Position numbers and translations under genes: made by a program. The notes under the pieces were generated by a model, which made no database searches, was not told the DNA's origin, and saw only the letters and a program-made list of their open reading frames with translations. Below, piece after piece: positions 42,904-52,040 of a stretch of 58,410 bases of DNA (positions are counted from its first letter, which is position 1; each line of letters begins with the position of its first letter). Source of the DNA: Kuafuiihalomonas sp039024635 (lineage in GTDB: Bacteria > Myxococcota > Kuafuiibacteriia > Kuafuiibacteriales > Kuafuiibacteriaceae). The stretch is taken from contig JBCCQA010000034.1 of the NCBI GenBank assembly GCA_039024635.1, positions 1 to 58,410 of the forward strand, given 5' to 3'.

Positions 42904-44790
42904 TCAACCTTGGTCTGTCTCCGCTGGGAGCTCAATCCTCACGGTCGTGCCTCGACCCTTAGTGCTTCGCAGGGTGATTCGGCCATGGGCTTGCTCGAGG
43001 ATCCCTCGGGCGGCGGAAAGGCCCATACCCAACTTCACTCGGGCGCCAGTCGCCGACAGCCTGGGCGAGAACGCTGCGGTGACTTGCTCTGGCGTCATGC
43101 CGATGCCGTCGTCTTCGACCTCTAGTCTTAAGTAACCTTCAGCTCTCGTGGTTCGGACCTGAATCGTTCCTTCATCCCCGATCGCCTGGCCCGCATTCTC
43201 GAGGACGCTCATCAAGACTTGGTTCATCGCCGCAGGTCGGCAGCGTACCCGCTTGGGACCCCGATAGTCGGTGAGGATTCTTGTTGCGGGACTCAGCTTG
43301 GGGCGGAGGAGGGCGAGGACGCTGTCTAGACCCTCGTGGAGATCGTGGATCTGTTCTTCTGCTTCGTCGAGCTGGGCGAAGAGCTTCAGGGATTGGACGA
43401 ATTCGGAAATACGTTGAGCACCGGCCACCGTGGCGCTCGTCAAGGCTGGAAGGGCTTTCAGAGCGCGTTCGGCCTTGGCGTCGCCTTGGCCAGCAAGGCC
43501 GGTCAGACGTGTGGCCACTGTCTGCATGGACTGGGCTGATGACACGAGTGCTCCGAGTGGCGTGTTGATCTCATGGGTGACGCCAGCGACTAGACCTTGC
43601 AAGGCCCCCAGTCGCTCCATCGTGACCTGCTGAAGAGCCTGCTGCCGTTCTCGGGTCACTTCTCGAATACTCTCTGCCAGGACCAAAGCCAGGCCGAAGA
43701 GCTCACCCAGGGCGCCGAGCTGAATGGCGATTCGGGACACCGGAAGACCTAGGCTAAGGACGCCAACGAAGATGAGGAGAAATGAGAGCAAGCCCGAGAG
43801 TAGGGCGCCCGTTGCTGTCAGGTACCAGGAGGCCAGCCGACTTCCTCGCTTGTAGGCTTCAACTCCGGCCAAGAACTCGAGCCCAAGCAGGAGGATGGGG
43901 ACCAAGACTCCGGTCAGGGTGGCCCAGGCCGGCGCCCAGACCTGGGACACGAAGAAGAGAGGTATCCCTATGAGCTGAATCGAGGCCAGTACGCGGTCCC
44001 ATCCGGGGGCGAGGGCGCTCAGTTTGATGAGCTCTCGCGTAAAGGCCAGCCGCGCGAACAGCCATATATCTAAACATAGTGCAAACGTGAGACCCATGAC
44101 GATGGGACCCTGGTCGAGAGCGCCCCCCCACCCTAGGGCCATCAGCCACCAGCCCAGGAAGCCGGTCATCTGAAGGGCGAAGAGGAGGTACATCCGGTGC
44201 CGAAGTCGAACGAAAACAAGTAGCGAAAAGACAGAGAGTCCCAAGACCGCTCCCCCGAAGCCACCGACGGAAACGAACCCGAGGGCGCGTCGTCGATCGA
44301 AATCTGCTTGGGACAGGAGGGAGATGGGGGCCCGGAACTCGGAGCGGGTCCGAAAGCGCAGGTAGACTTGGGTATCTTCACCCGGAGGAACGACGACCGG
44401 AAAGGCGAGTTCTCGACCCCAGAGCGGTCGCTCCGAGAACCTGACCTCCGAGCCTGATCGCGCACTTCGAAACCCAGTCGTCGAAGCGGCATACATGACC
44501 ACTTCGTCGATCCGAGGCCAGTCGACGAGTACGACCTTCCGTGCGGCTTCTTCCCCGGAACTTCTAATCAGGAACTTGACCCAGTGATGCCCCTCCATAC
44601 GTCGCCGACCTGGTACCTGGCCGGCCAGCTGGTCGAAGGTCGAAGCGACCGTCGCAGAGGCCACGGCCTCGAAATCCAGCTGGGCGGTCGGGTCATGGAG
44701 CTCGGCTAGCCCCTTCAGCGAGTCGCTCCCAGGCTGCGCCAACAAGGCCCCGACGACGAGGACGAGAACCACGCCGTACTGATGCCCCAC
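42904..44790 (-). CDS. 7TM-DISM sensor histidine kinase
   Basis: 628 residues from a GTG at 44790. An N-terminal signal (GVVLVLVVGALLAQPG) and an extracytoplasmic sensing domain of the 7TMR-DISMED2 type (about 50-170, HHWVKFLIRSSGEEAARKVV) precede seven hydrophobic helices (about 185-385, 7TMR-DISM). A HisKA-like dimerisation region has the phospho-acceptor in GVTHEINTPLGALVSSAQS. The HATPase domain has MNQVLMSVLENAGQAI (N box), VEDDGIGM (G1) and KLGMGLSAARGIL (G2). It is complete and expected to be active. No response regulator is adjacent, so it is an orphan kinase. The DISM sensory domain may bind a carbohydrate. Confidence 0.94.
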   Translation of the reverse strand: MGHQYGVVLVLVVGALLAQPGSDSLKGLAELHDPTAQLDFEAVASATVASTFDQLAGQVPGRRRMEGHHWVKFLIRSSGEEAARKVVLVDWPRIDEVVMYAASTTGFRSARSGSEVRFSERPLWGRELAFPVVVPPGEDTQVYLRFRTRSEFRAPISLLSQADFDRRRALGFVSVGGFGGAVLGLSVFSLLVFVRLRHRMYLLFALQMTGFLGWWLMALGWGGALDQGPIVMGLTFALCLDIWLFARLAFTRELIKLSALAPGWDRVLASIQLIGIPLFFVSQVWAPAWATLTGVLVPILLLGLEFLAGVEAYKRGSRLASWYLTATGALLSGLLSFLLIFVGVLSLGLPVSRIAIQLGALGELFGLALVLAESIREVTRERQQALQQVTMERLGALQGLVAGVTHEINTPLGALVSSAQSMQTVATRLTGLAGQGDAKAERALKALPALTSATVAGAQRISEFVQSLKLFAQLDEAEEQIHDLHEGLDSVLALLRPKLSPATRILTDYRGPKRVRCRPAAMNQVLMSVLENAGQAIGDEGTIQVRTTRAEGYLRLEVEDDGIGMTPEQVTAAFSPRLSATGARVKLGMGLSAARGILEQAHGRITLRSTKGRGTTVRIELPAETDQG

Positions 44791-44895
44791 CGCGACCTTG
44801 ATGTCGACTTAACGCCCAACCATTCTTCTACGAGAAGGAAAGGACCTTCCGGCCGGAAACTACGCCCTGGTGCAGCCGAAGCTCCTTCGATTGCG

Positions 44896-45081
44896 CTACT
44901 CGCTTCCAGTAGAAACCGTCCTTGGTTCGGCCGTCCTTCGAGCAAGTGCATCAAGAAGCCCGGCCATCTTCACTGGGACGCTTTGGGCCTCACGTAGCTG
45001 ACCCCTGAGCTGAGCATTCTCCTGCTCCAGGGCATGAACCTGCGTCTGCAGCTCCGCATCCGTTCGCTCCTTGCCCGCCAT
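44896..45081 (-). CDS. Small coiled-coil protein, doubtful
   Basis: 61 residues, ATG at 45081. The central heptads (ELQTQVHALEQENAQLRGQL) are a convincing leucine-zipper-like coiled coil, and codon use is normal. No family is recognised and no ribosome site is obvious. It lies 105 bases upstream of the sensor kinase on the same strand. It could be a real small gene or a fragment of a larger one. Confidence 0.4.
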   Translation of the reverse strand: MAGKERTDAELQTQVHALEQENAQLRGQLREAQSVPVKMAGLLDALARRTAEPRTVSTGSE

Positions 45082-45216
45082 GCCTCCCAGCTAGCCTAAA
45101 CCAGACAAGACAGAAAGACTGAGCATTGGAGCCCCCAAAGCGAAGCGAGGAGTCGAACGCGCTGCCAAGGCCGAGTTAGCAACTCGCGGGGGAGGGGGCG
45201 CTGGTGCCGGGTTGCT

Positions 45217-45789
45217 CTAGGAATCGATACAGCACACCCACCATTCGGGGACCGTGACCCCGCACTGAGCTGAATCAAATCCCTCACATCCGCTGCCCCC
45301 GCAAGAACCACAGGTATCGATGCACCCATCTCCGTTGCAGTCCTGAGGGGCTTGTCCAGGGGGACACACCAGAGTCGTGTCCCAGATGCAAAGGTCCTCA
45401 CACTGATCCCCATCGGTATCGATCGCCTGCTGGCCTGGAGCACACATCAGGGTTGGATCACATGAGCATGGGCCGAAATGGGCGATCGCATCTCCGTTTT
45501 GAAGGGTGCAGGCCTCGACGGTAGCTCCTCCGCACAGACAAACCGGGGTGCTTACCGGGAACTGCGATGAGGGACATACGGGAGTCACAGCCGTGCAGAT
45601 TCCAGCGTGAGTCAGCTGGCCGCACGAATTCTGGAGGCAGATCACGTTGCTCGCCGGTCTACACGCGAGTGGGTCCCTGCCGTCGCACGAGCAACCTTCG
45701 GAGGTGATAGGGTCACATGCCTCGGCATCGTCGATCGCGACGAATGTAGTGAATAGAGTCGCGAATACCGCTAGGACTGTATTCTTCGT
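45217..45789 (-). CDS. Cys-rich secreted protein with no canonical start
   Basis: The frame gives 190 residues if translation begins at ACG (45787-45789). That choice yields a convincing signal peptide (TKNTVLAVFATLFTTFVAID) followed by a Cys-rich mature part (GCSCDGRDPLACRP, CGGATVEACTLQNGD, CGSCGGSGCEGFD, ending EWWVCCIDS). No ATG, GTG or TTG exists in frame before the signal sequence. The first one is GTG at 45645, which would discard it. Either the start has mutated from ATG to ACG, a rare start is used, or there is a sequence error. It is probably exported. Function unknown. Confidence 0.6.
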   Translation of the reverse strand, partial: TKNTVLAVFATLFTTFVAIDDAEACDPITSEGCSCDGRDPLACRPASNVICLQNSCGQLTHAGICTAVTPVCPSSQFPVSTPVCLCGGATVEACTLQNGDAIAHFGPCSCDPTLMCAPGQQAIDTDGDQCEDLCIWDTTLVCPPGQAPQDCNGDGCIDTCGSCGGSGCEGFDSAQCGVTVPEWWVCCIDS

Positions 45790-45983
45790 GGCCTGAGAGT
45801 TTGGGACCGGTCTTCCACGTGGTCAAGACGAGGGAATCATGGATTGGAGGAGCCCCTAGAGTGGGAAGTTGAATTCGCGAAGCAGGCGGTAGAATGTCTC
45901 CGCTCTTTCGCTAGCCTCGCTCGACTGGGGTCAACGCCTCTCCCGCTAGCCATGGAACCGCGGGGAGCGAGAGAGGACTGGGG

Positions 45984-46136
45984 TCAGTCCGGTTGGGACA
46001 CCTTGAGTCGCTTCGCCCCTCGGGCCACCAAGCGACGGACGAGCTCGGACAGGCTCTCGCCGGCAGCCTCCGCGGGGGCGTGGTTGAGAGCGTGCTCCTC
46101 GGGGGTAACGCGGATCAGGTGCACCTTGGTGGACAC
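45984..46136 (-). CDS. Putative ribbon-helix-helix small protein
   Basis: From a GTG at 46136 a 50-residue product reads TKVHLIRVTPEEHALNHAP then AAGESLSELVRRLVARGAK. A beta-strand followed by two helices, the second beginning ESLSELVRRL, is the shape of an Arc/CopG ribbon-helix-helix DNA-binding protein, as in many antitoxins. No toxin partner is next to it. The upstream 340 bases on the same strand contain another short helical stretch (RELELLRTNKLLKLHGAQ) in a different frame. The locus could therefore be a frameshifted larger gene. Confidence 0.4.
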   Translation of the reverse strand: MSTKVHLIRVTPEEHALNHAPAEAAGESLSELVRRLVARGAKRLKVSQPD

Positions 46137-46474
46137 GTCGGAGCGCCGCCAGGGGCGAACCCGGCTCCGCGCGAAACTTGTCAAGCAGCGTCTGGTACCT
46201 CTGGCCCTGGGCGCCGTGGAGCTTGAGCAGCTTGTTGGTGCGCAGCAACTCCAGCTCTCGGCTTCCGGCGTCTGTCGCGGCGCGCCCAACTGACAACTCC
46301 TTCGTCACACTCTTCAACAGCCTGCGGAGCACCTCGACGCCGGCAGCAACGGTCTCCAGCGTTCGGGCCGGCGGGTGCCGCCTGATGGCGCAGCTGCTCC
46401 TCCTGCCGCTGTAGCTTTGGGATTCATCGGTCTGGGCCTTGCCTCCCATGGGTTCGTGAAGGCACACACGCCGC
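46137..46474. other. Gap with possible coding remnant
   Basis: On the minus strand one frame between about 46180 and 46350 reads RLLKSVTKELSVGRAATD and RELELLRTNKLLKLHGAQ, looking like helical protein but without start or identity. The plus strand should contain the promoter of the 1235-residue protein; no clear box or ribosome site was recognised before its ATG at 46475. Confidence 0.35.
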
Positions 46475-49400
46475 ATGCCTGTGTCGTCCAGCGGCCAAGG
46501 ACAGCAAGCTCTGGCGGTCGCCGTTCTCATTTCACAGCTCTCTTGCGGTCCGACGGCAGCGGACTTGGGACCTCACAACGACAACGACGTCGAGGCTCAA
46601 GACGGCGGCGCATTCTCGCCCCCTCCAGACCACGGATCTCAATCGCGTGACCAAGGGCCGGTCGATGCAAGTGACTCAGGAGCACGAGACTTGGGGCCAC
46701 CCGATCTCGGAGGGTCCGCAGACTCCGATGCTGGTTTCGGCAGTCCTCAGGACATGGGCTCCGATGACCTACTCCCAACCTGTGGCTTTCCGAACTCAGA
46801 CGGCCCGCCTACGAGGTTTGCACCCCTCCTGCACGTTGGACCCGACCCGCTTGCTCCTCCAATCGAGTCCCCGCCGGATAGTCAGCTCCCAAACCGCGAT
46901 GCCATCAGAGTCCGTCCTTGGGCTTTGCCGCCAACGGTACTGACATCTCCGAGCGCAGATACGGTCGATGAACAGTATCCCTGGATCGCCTGGTCAGAGT
47001 CCGATCCAGCGTCGTTTGGTCTGTTTGTACCCTCCGTCATTTCGACTACAGGCAAGCATTCCGTGGGGGAGCAGGCTCTCCCCGCCGGCGTCAAAGCGAG
47101 AACCAGCAAGCATGTGGCGCTTCTTTTTGGGGATAGCGGTATCGATTCATCCGCCATGGATGAAGCAATGGTCCTCAAGATGCTCAACTTCTCTGAGTAC
47201 CTCTACCACTTTTATATTCATCGAGTGGGGAGGGAGATGACAACGCTCGCCAACCACCCAGAGTTGGGGTTCGGAGAAAGTTACAAGCTGAACGTATATG
47301 TAGGCGGGACAGGACTCCCAGGCTTTGAACAGAGTGCTCAACTCGCAGCATTTATCTGCGACGGATGCCCGGCCGGGATTCACTACCATACAATGCCTTT
47401 CGACGTCGATTTCGGAATGGCTCACGAGTTTGGGCATCTGGCGTGGGATTGGTCTTCAGGAGTGGGTAGGAACGAACCCGTGAACTTCGGGTGGATCTCA
47501 GAAAACGAGGCTAACTGGTTCGCCGTCCGCGCTCTGCGCGACTTTCATGGTGGGCTCATCTATCGCCATCTACATATGGAGACGAGCCATCTTGCTCACA
47601 ACTATGATACTTGGCATATCTACGAAGTCCTCTACCAGATGTATGGCTACGAGTTCTGGGGCAGCGTCTATGATGAAGCTCTCGCGCTTCCCGAAGAGGG
47701 CTTCTGGCCTCGAGTACGCAGAATGGTCGACGGCAGGGGCGATCGTTTCGAAGTGGCTTATCACCGGACAGCGCGGCAGGGCCTGACTTGGAAGGACCAT
47801 CCTTGGTTCGGTTCAAACCCCCAGGCGCAGTCTAGGACTCGTGAGAGTCGAAGGATCGCCTACGCGCCTCTAAGGTCTCTCCCTGAGGCGCCTGGCTGGT
47901 ACCGGCCTCCGCTCTATGAAGCGCCAAGGCAGCTGGGGATCAATGTGTTTCCTTTGACTTCGGACCAGTCCGGACGGGTTGAAGTCGAGGTGCGACCCCA
48001 TCCTGGAGTCTCTGCCAACTTTAGCTACAGTCTCATCGCCCAAGACTCGGCGGGACAATACAGGATGAGCGCGATCTACTCGTCTGGCTCTGACTGCGCC
48101 GACGCTTCTTTGAGTTTTTATGCGGACGTCGATGATACTGAGCTGCTCCTAGTCGTCTCAGCTGTTCCGGACCAGATCGTGCCCATCGCGGAGTTCTCGT
48201 GGCTTGAGCGAGATCCAAGAGGTCCAGGTCTTGAGCCTCTTCCCTATGAGATACGTCTGGATGGTCTCGTGCCTGCTCGACGACTCGTACCTGAAGACCA
48301 TGCAGCTCGAGGCGCCTTTCATCCCAACGGTGGCGGTTTCGTCGCTGAATCAGCCCATGTTGATCCGACCGCATTCGTCGGGCCGGACGCGTCGGTCTTA
48401 GGCTCCGCAAGGGTCCTAGGTGAGGCCCGAGTAGTAGACTTCGCCCAAATCCGGGGGGCTGCCAGAGTTGAAGGGAATGCGTTGGTCGGCGGCTGGGCTG
48501 AAGTGATCGACGATGCAAGGGTCAAAGACGACGCCCGGGTTCGCGGGACGGCACTGGTGTCTGGCGGTGCCACAATCAGCGGTCGGTGTGAAGTTCGAGA
48601 AGATGCGGCGGTATTCGGCATCCGAGAAGTCGGAGGCTTCAGCCTCGTGGAAGGTCATGCTCGACTTTTCGGAGGGGCCACAAATGCGATCTTTGATGGG
48701 GATTTGTTCTTTGGTGATGCAGAGTACGCGAAGGGTCTCTACCTGCAGCCGAAACCAGTCTCGGAAGAAGACTTGGGCCGACGAGTCTCCCAATTTGATT
48801 TCGAGATGTCGCATCCGGCTCTCGTCTTGGACCGTTTGGGGGTCAATCACGGCCTCAAGAGCGGGGCTGTTGGGACCGTTGTAGCGGGCAGTCGAGGAAC
48901 AATACTCGAACTAGATGGCCTGGGTGCGGTCAGGCTCGAGCCTGAGTTCCTTGACTCAAGGGAATCTGCATTCTCGATGGAGGTCAGGCCAGAGTCGGAT
49001 GAGGATCAGGTCCTAGTCGAGTTCACGGGGGAGGGTGGCGCCCTTCGCCTTTGGACAGGCTCATCAGACGATGCACCTTGGTTGGAAGCCACCGGCCTTG
49101 GTCCTTCGGTGGTTCTCATGGGGGATAGTCCGCTTGAAAGAGGACAGTGGCACACGCTGACCGCCTCCTTCTCGTCTTCGGTGATCGAGCTAATGGTCGA
49201 TCAAGAAGCTTTCCGCTCATCGACAGGTATAGCTCCTGAGAACCTGGGCCTGAAGAACGGATGGCTAGGGCGAGGATCCGAGCTTCCTCACTTTCAGGGC
49301 GGTATCGACGACGTAAGCTTCTATGCGAGAGCACTGACCGACGATCGGGCTCCAGAGCCCAATCCGATGACCTTCTCGACTCCGCCCGTGCCGATAGGTG

Positions 49401-50182
49401 CGCACAAGATCTCTATGGAGGCGACGGCTGCCGCTGACGCTTCTGGTGGAGTAACGTACCGGTTCGAGCTCAAGGGGAGCGACGGCAGTTTACTCCTGAC
49501 CCCGTGGCAAGACTCTAGGCGCTTCAAGGCATCAGGACGCGCCGCAGGGGCCTCGTTCGAAGTACGCGTGCAAGCTCGAGACTCCGCCGGAAACCAGACG
49601 GACTGGTCGTTGCCGGCGTCCGTGACGACTGCCGCCGAAGACCCCGCCTCTTTCATTCAGGACCCGCAGACGAAGAACATCGTCTTCAACGCCGAAGACT
49701 ACGCGGGGATCTCGGCTGGCCAATCGACCGCATGGCTAGAGGTAGACGAATCTGCCCTAATGGCAGGATCCGGCATGGAGGCCTCCCCCGACAACGGGAC
49801 ACAGTTTCTCTTTGGAGACGGGCCGCGCCTAGACTACCCGGTCGTGTTCTCTGAGACAGGTGAGTACCGAGTCTGGGTCCGCGGTAGAGCCCAGCCGGGC
49901 ATCCTCGTTCAGAATGACTCGATCTTCGTGGGTCTCGACGGTCTTTCGAATTCGTTTCAGTCCAGTCGCTTTGATGGCTTTCGAGGGAGCCTATCTTGGT
50001 CTATCCAGCGCTTCCGGGTGCAGGAAACGGGTCTCCATATGTTGAATCTGTTCGTGAGGGAGGACGGCTTCTTGGTGGATGCCGTCATGATCACCAAGCA
50101 TGGGGATCCAAACCTTCAAGTTCCGCCCTCGCACTTCGATGAGGACGGGTTTCCGGTCCTGTCGGCCGTTGGTGCGCCCTAG
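46475..50182 (+). CDS. Svx/AvrXca-like multidomain metallopeptidase lipoprotein
   Basis: 1235 residues. The signal VAVLISQLSCGP ends in a lipobox and an Asp/Gly/Pro linker runs to about residue 110. The peptidase part (about 130-480) has the zinc motif MAHEFGHLAWDW near residue 314 and the later ISENEANWFAVRAL, as in Svx/AvrXca virulence-related proteins. About residues 625-730 form a left-handed beta-helix (hexapeptide repeats such as DPTAFVGPDASVLG and GEARVVDFAQIRGAARVEG). Next come a LamG/concanavalin-like domain (about 770-955, RGQWHTLTASFSSSVIELM, GGIDDVSFYARAL), an Ig/FN3-like domain, and a terminal beta-sandwich starting NAEDYAG that resembles the domain of the lipoprotein at 128. Probable secreted or surface hydrolase with several binding modules. 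Confidence 0.88.
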   Translation: MPVSSSGQGQQALAVAVLISQLSCGPTAADLGPHNDNDVEAQDGGAFSPPPDHGSQSRDQGPVDASDSGARDLGPPDLGGSADSDAGFGSPQDMGSDDLLPTCGFPNSDGPPTRFAPLLHVGPDPLAPPIESPPDSQLPNRDAIRVRPWALPPTVLTSPSADTVDEQYPWIAWSESDPASFGLFVPSVISTTGKHSVGEQALPAGVKARTSKHVALLFGDSGIDSSAMDEAMVLKMLNFSEYLYHFYIHRVGREMTTLANHPELGFGESYKLNVYVGGTGLPGFEQSAQLAAFICDGCPAGIHYHTMPFDVDFGMAHEFGHLAWDWSSGVGRNEPVNFGWISENEANWFAVRALRDFHGGLIYRHLHMETSHLAHNYDTWHIYEVLYQMYGYEFWGSVYDEALALPEEGFWPRVRRMVDGRGDRFEVAYHRTARQGLTWKDHPWFGSNPQAQSRTRESRRIAYAPLRSLPEAPGWYRPPLYEAPRQLGINVFPLTSDQSGRVEVEVRPHPGVSANFSYSLIAQDSAGQYRMSAIYSSGSDCADASLSFYADVDDTELLLVVSAVPDQIVPIAEFSWLERDPRGPGLEPLPYEIRLDGLVPARRLVPEDHAARGAFHPNGGGFVAESAHVDPTAFVGPDASVLGSARVLGEARVVDFAQIRGAARVEGNALVGGWAEVIDDARVKDDARVRGTALVSGGATISGRCEVREDAAVFGIREVGGFSLVEGHARLFGGATNAIFDGDLFFGDAEYAKGLYLQPKPVSEEDLGRRVSQFDFEMSHPALVLDRLGVNHGLKSGAVGTVVAGSRGTILELDGLGAVRLEPEFLDSRESAFSMEVRPESDEDQVLVEFTGEGGALRLWTGSSDDAPWLEATGLGPSVVLMGDSPLERGQWHTLTASFSSSVIELMVDQEAFRSSTGIAPENLGLKNGWLGRGSELPHFQGGIDDVSFYARALTDDRAPEPNPMTFSTPPVPIGAHKISMEATAAADASGGVTYRFELKGSDGSLLLTPWQDSRRFKASGRAAGASFEVRVQARDSAGNQTDWSLPASVTTAAEDPASFIQDPQTKNIVFNAEDYAGISAGQSTAWLEVDESALMAGSGMEASPDNGTQFLFGDGPRLDYPVVFSETGEYRVWVRGRAQPGILVQNDSIFVGLDGLSNSFQSSRFDGFRGSLSWSIQRFRVQETGLHMLNLFVREDGFLVDAVMITKHGDPNLQVPPSHFDEDGFPVLSAVGAP

Positions 50183-51100
50183 GCGAGCATGGCGATGGTC
50201 ACCGACCAGACGACCTCGGTAAGGGCCGATGAGGTCGAGTGCAATCCGTTCACAGAACGGCTCGGTAAATGCGTGGGACCCTGCTCTGATACGGTCGACT
50301 ACGGTGCCAGCCACATGGGGAACTGGAAGCTCGTTGATCACATTCGGCGAAGCTCGCATGCTTTCACAGCCGCAGCTTCCTTCTGATCAACTCGCCGAGC
50401 GCTTCGAGAACCACCGCCGTCTGTTGTTGCCCCGAAGCGACGAGACTCCATGGCCTTCTTCTCCGCGATCGCCGCACCGCGCAGCTACGGCATCTACGTT
50501 CCGCAGCAAGACGACACACGACGGGAGGCCCACTGGTAGCCTCTGGCGTTCGTGTTCCGGCACCGGTGTCGAACCACGCTCTTTTGGTCAGCTCTCTTGC
50601 CGCTCAACTGACCAATGCCTGTCGACCAGGCCGGAGATGGCATGAACTCCGAAGAAATCTCCCGGGTTCAATACCGGTAGCGTCCGAGGGTGCGTATCAC
50701 CCGAAGCGATCATGACCGAAGACGGCGCGGAGTTCACGTCCCTCTACTTGGATGCGTGGGCGCACGCGAACGGGATTCAGCTCGACTTCACCCCGAGCGA
50801 TTGTCAACGACGCGGTCCAGAGTACTCCGCACCCGTATTGCTTCCGACGTCCGCGATCGCCTCGCCGATTTCACTGTGGTGCGCGTTCACGTTCACAGTG
50901 TTGGTGCCTTCTTTAATCAGAGGGGCCGCCGCGATAGCCAGGAGGCAAACCTCAGCGCTCGGGCCAGAGGTGCACGACTCCGCGCGGAGCCTTGCGCGCG
51001 GCTTCTTCGGGCGATTGCGGATATCGCCCGGCTCCATGCGGCTGTGGAGCGAGACGTCCACGGCTATAGCGGTTGAAAGAGCTGCCAATGATCTCTAGGT
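50183..51100. other. Mobile-element debris zone
   Basis: No intact gene in these 918 bases. Only the short IS3 transposase piece described separately is identifiable. Other open frames, for example minus-strand 50804-51088 with EGTNTVNVNAHHSEIGEA, have no family match and erratic codon use. The zone separates the metallopeptidase from the pirin gene and looks like degraded insertion sequences. Confidence 0.5.
50712..50800 (+). pseudogene. IS3-family transposase internal fragment
   Basis: The frame reads MTEDGAEFTSLYLDAWAHAN followed by GIQLDFTPSD. This matches the second-Asp block (DNGPEFTS..LDAWAYANG) of IS3-family orfB, with the key Asp still present as EDG. The sequence before and after does not continue the transposase, so it is a fragment. 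Confidence 0.65.
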
Positions 51101-51964
51101 TCAGGACGGCTCCGGAAGCGAGGGAGACCCGTTCGCCCGAATACGCGGAAACTGTCCGCGACGCGCTTTGCGCATCCACCCCCGCAATTTGTCTTCCGTG
51201 GAAGCGACGAAGCTGCCGCCGATGACCCGTGACGAAGGGAACCGGGTCCCGCCGAGAACAAGGGCACGGCAGCCTGCGAGGCTTCGAATCGAGGGGTGAG
51301 GACGCTCAAGGATATGTAGAGCGTTGCCCGGCAGCGGCTCGTTGCCGATCTGAGCGTCGCCTTCTAGCACCAAGATGGCGAGCTCCTCGTAGTCGGCGTC
51401 CACGTTGAGCCTGGCCCCAGCCTCCAGCCGAAGGTCTGCAAAGAGCGTCGGCAGATAGCAAGTCGTCGGCGCCTCGAGACCCCACGCGCTTCCCATGGCA
51501 ACCCGAACCAGAACATCATCCGCTCTCCACTCCGGAAGATCTTCGGCCCGGTGATGCTCAAAGGTTGGATCCATCTCCTCGAGCTCATCGGGGAGCGCTA
51601 GCCACATCTGTGCGAAGTACACCCTTTCGCTCAAGCGAGACGCGGGGTTGGCGGGCAGCTCTTCGTGCGAGATCCCTCGCCCCGACGTCATGAGGGCGAT
51701 GTCGCCAGCGTGCACGGTTGCCGAGTAGCCAGCGCTGTCTCGGTGCCGAATCGCGCCCTCGATGAGGTACGTGAAGGTCGACAGGCCGGCATGCGGATGC
51801 TCAGGAACCCCTTGCGCATGACGTCGTGGAACCTCGACGGGTCCTCCGGTTTCCATGAAGATGAAGGGCCCCACCATCTGGCACTCGTCTCCTGGCAGTA
51901 CTCGTTGGACCGTGAGTGCTCCGAGCGCATGCGGTTGAGCGGGGATCGATCGTTGAATCGGCAT
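51101..51964 (-). CDS. Pirin family protein
   Basis: 287 residues from the ATG at 51964; an open frame extends upstream to 52099 but pirins begin where this ATG is. The N-terminal cupin holds the metal-binding His residues in EHPHAGLSTFTYLIEGAIRH and the block SGRGISHEE (His and Glu), so the iron site is complete. The second cupin (EELAILVLEGDAQIGNEP) is typical, and the last 30 residues are basic. Pirins are iron-binding proteins, some with quercetinase activity. It is divergent from a LysR gene, its likely regulator, with 67 bases between starts. Confidence 0.93.
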   Translation of the reverse strand: MPIQRSIPAQPHALGALTVQRVLPGDECQMVGPFIFMETGGPVEVPRRHAQGVPEHPHAGLSTFTYLIEGAIRHRDSAGYSATVHAGDIALMTSGRGISHEELPANPASRLSERVYFAQMWLALPDELEEMDPTFEHHRAEDLPEWRADDVLVRVAMGSAWGLEAPTTCYLPTLFADLRLEAGARLNVDADYEELAILVLEGDAQIGNEPLPGNALHILERPHPSIRSLAGCRALVLGGTRFPSSRVIGGSFVASTEDKLRGWMRKARRGQFPRIRANGSPSLPEPS

Positions 51965-52020
51965 GGCAGGAGACTCTAGCGAGAGCTCTCGTTGAACGCA
52001 GGCTCTAGAATGGCTACTCT

Positions 52021-52040
52021 CGGTTGCGAGAATGCAACCG
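52021..52040. promoter_or_regulatory. Inverted repeat spanning the LysR start codon
   Basis: CGGTTGC (52021-52027) and GCAACCG (52034-52040) are a perfect 7-bp inverted repeat enclosing the ATG at 52032. It could be an autoregulatory operator or an mRNA hairpin that hides the start. Confidence 0.45.

Noticed and set aside
45110..45215. tRNA-Ser-like sequence on the minus strand with an anticodon-like loop TTGCTAA and a TTCGA segment
   Set aside because: The anticodon stem pairs, but no matching T-arm, D-arm or acceptor stem can be drawn. At best it is a decayed tRNA piece.
50804..51088. Minus-strand 94-codon ORF with EGTNTVNVNAHHSEIGEA
   Set aside because: It lies in IS debris, has no family match and overlaps other degenerate frames.
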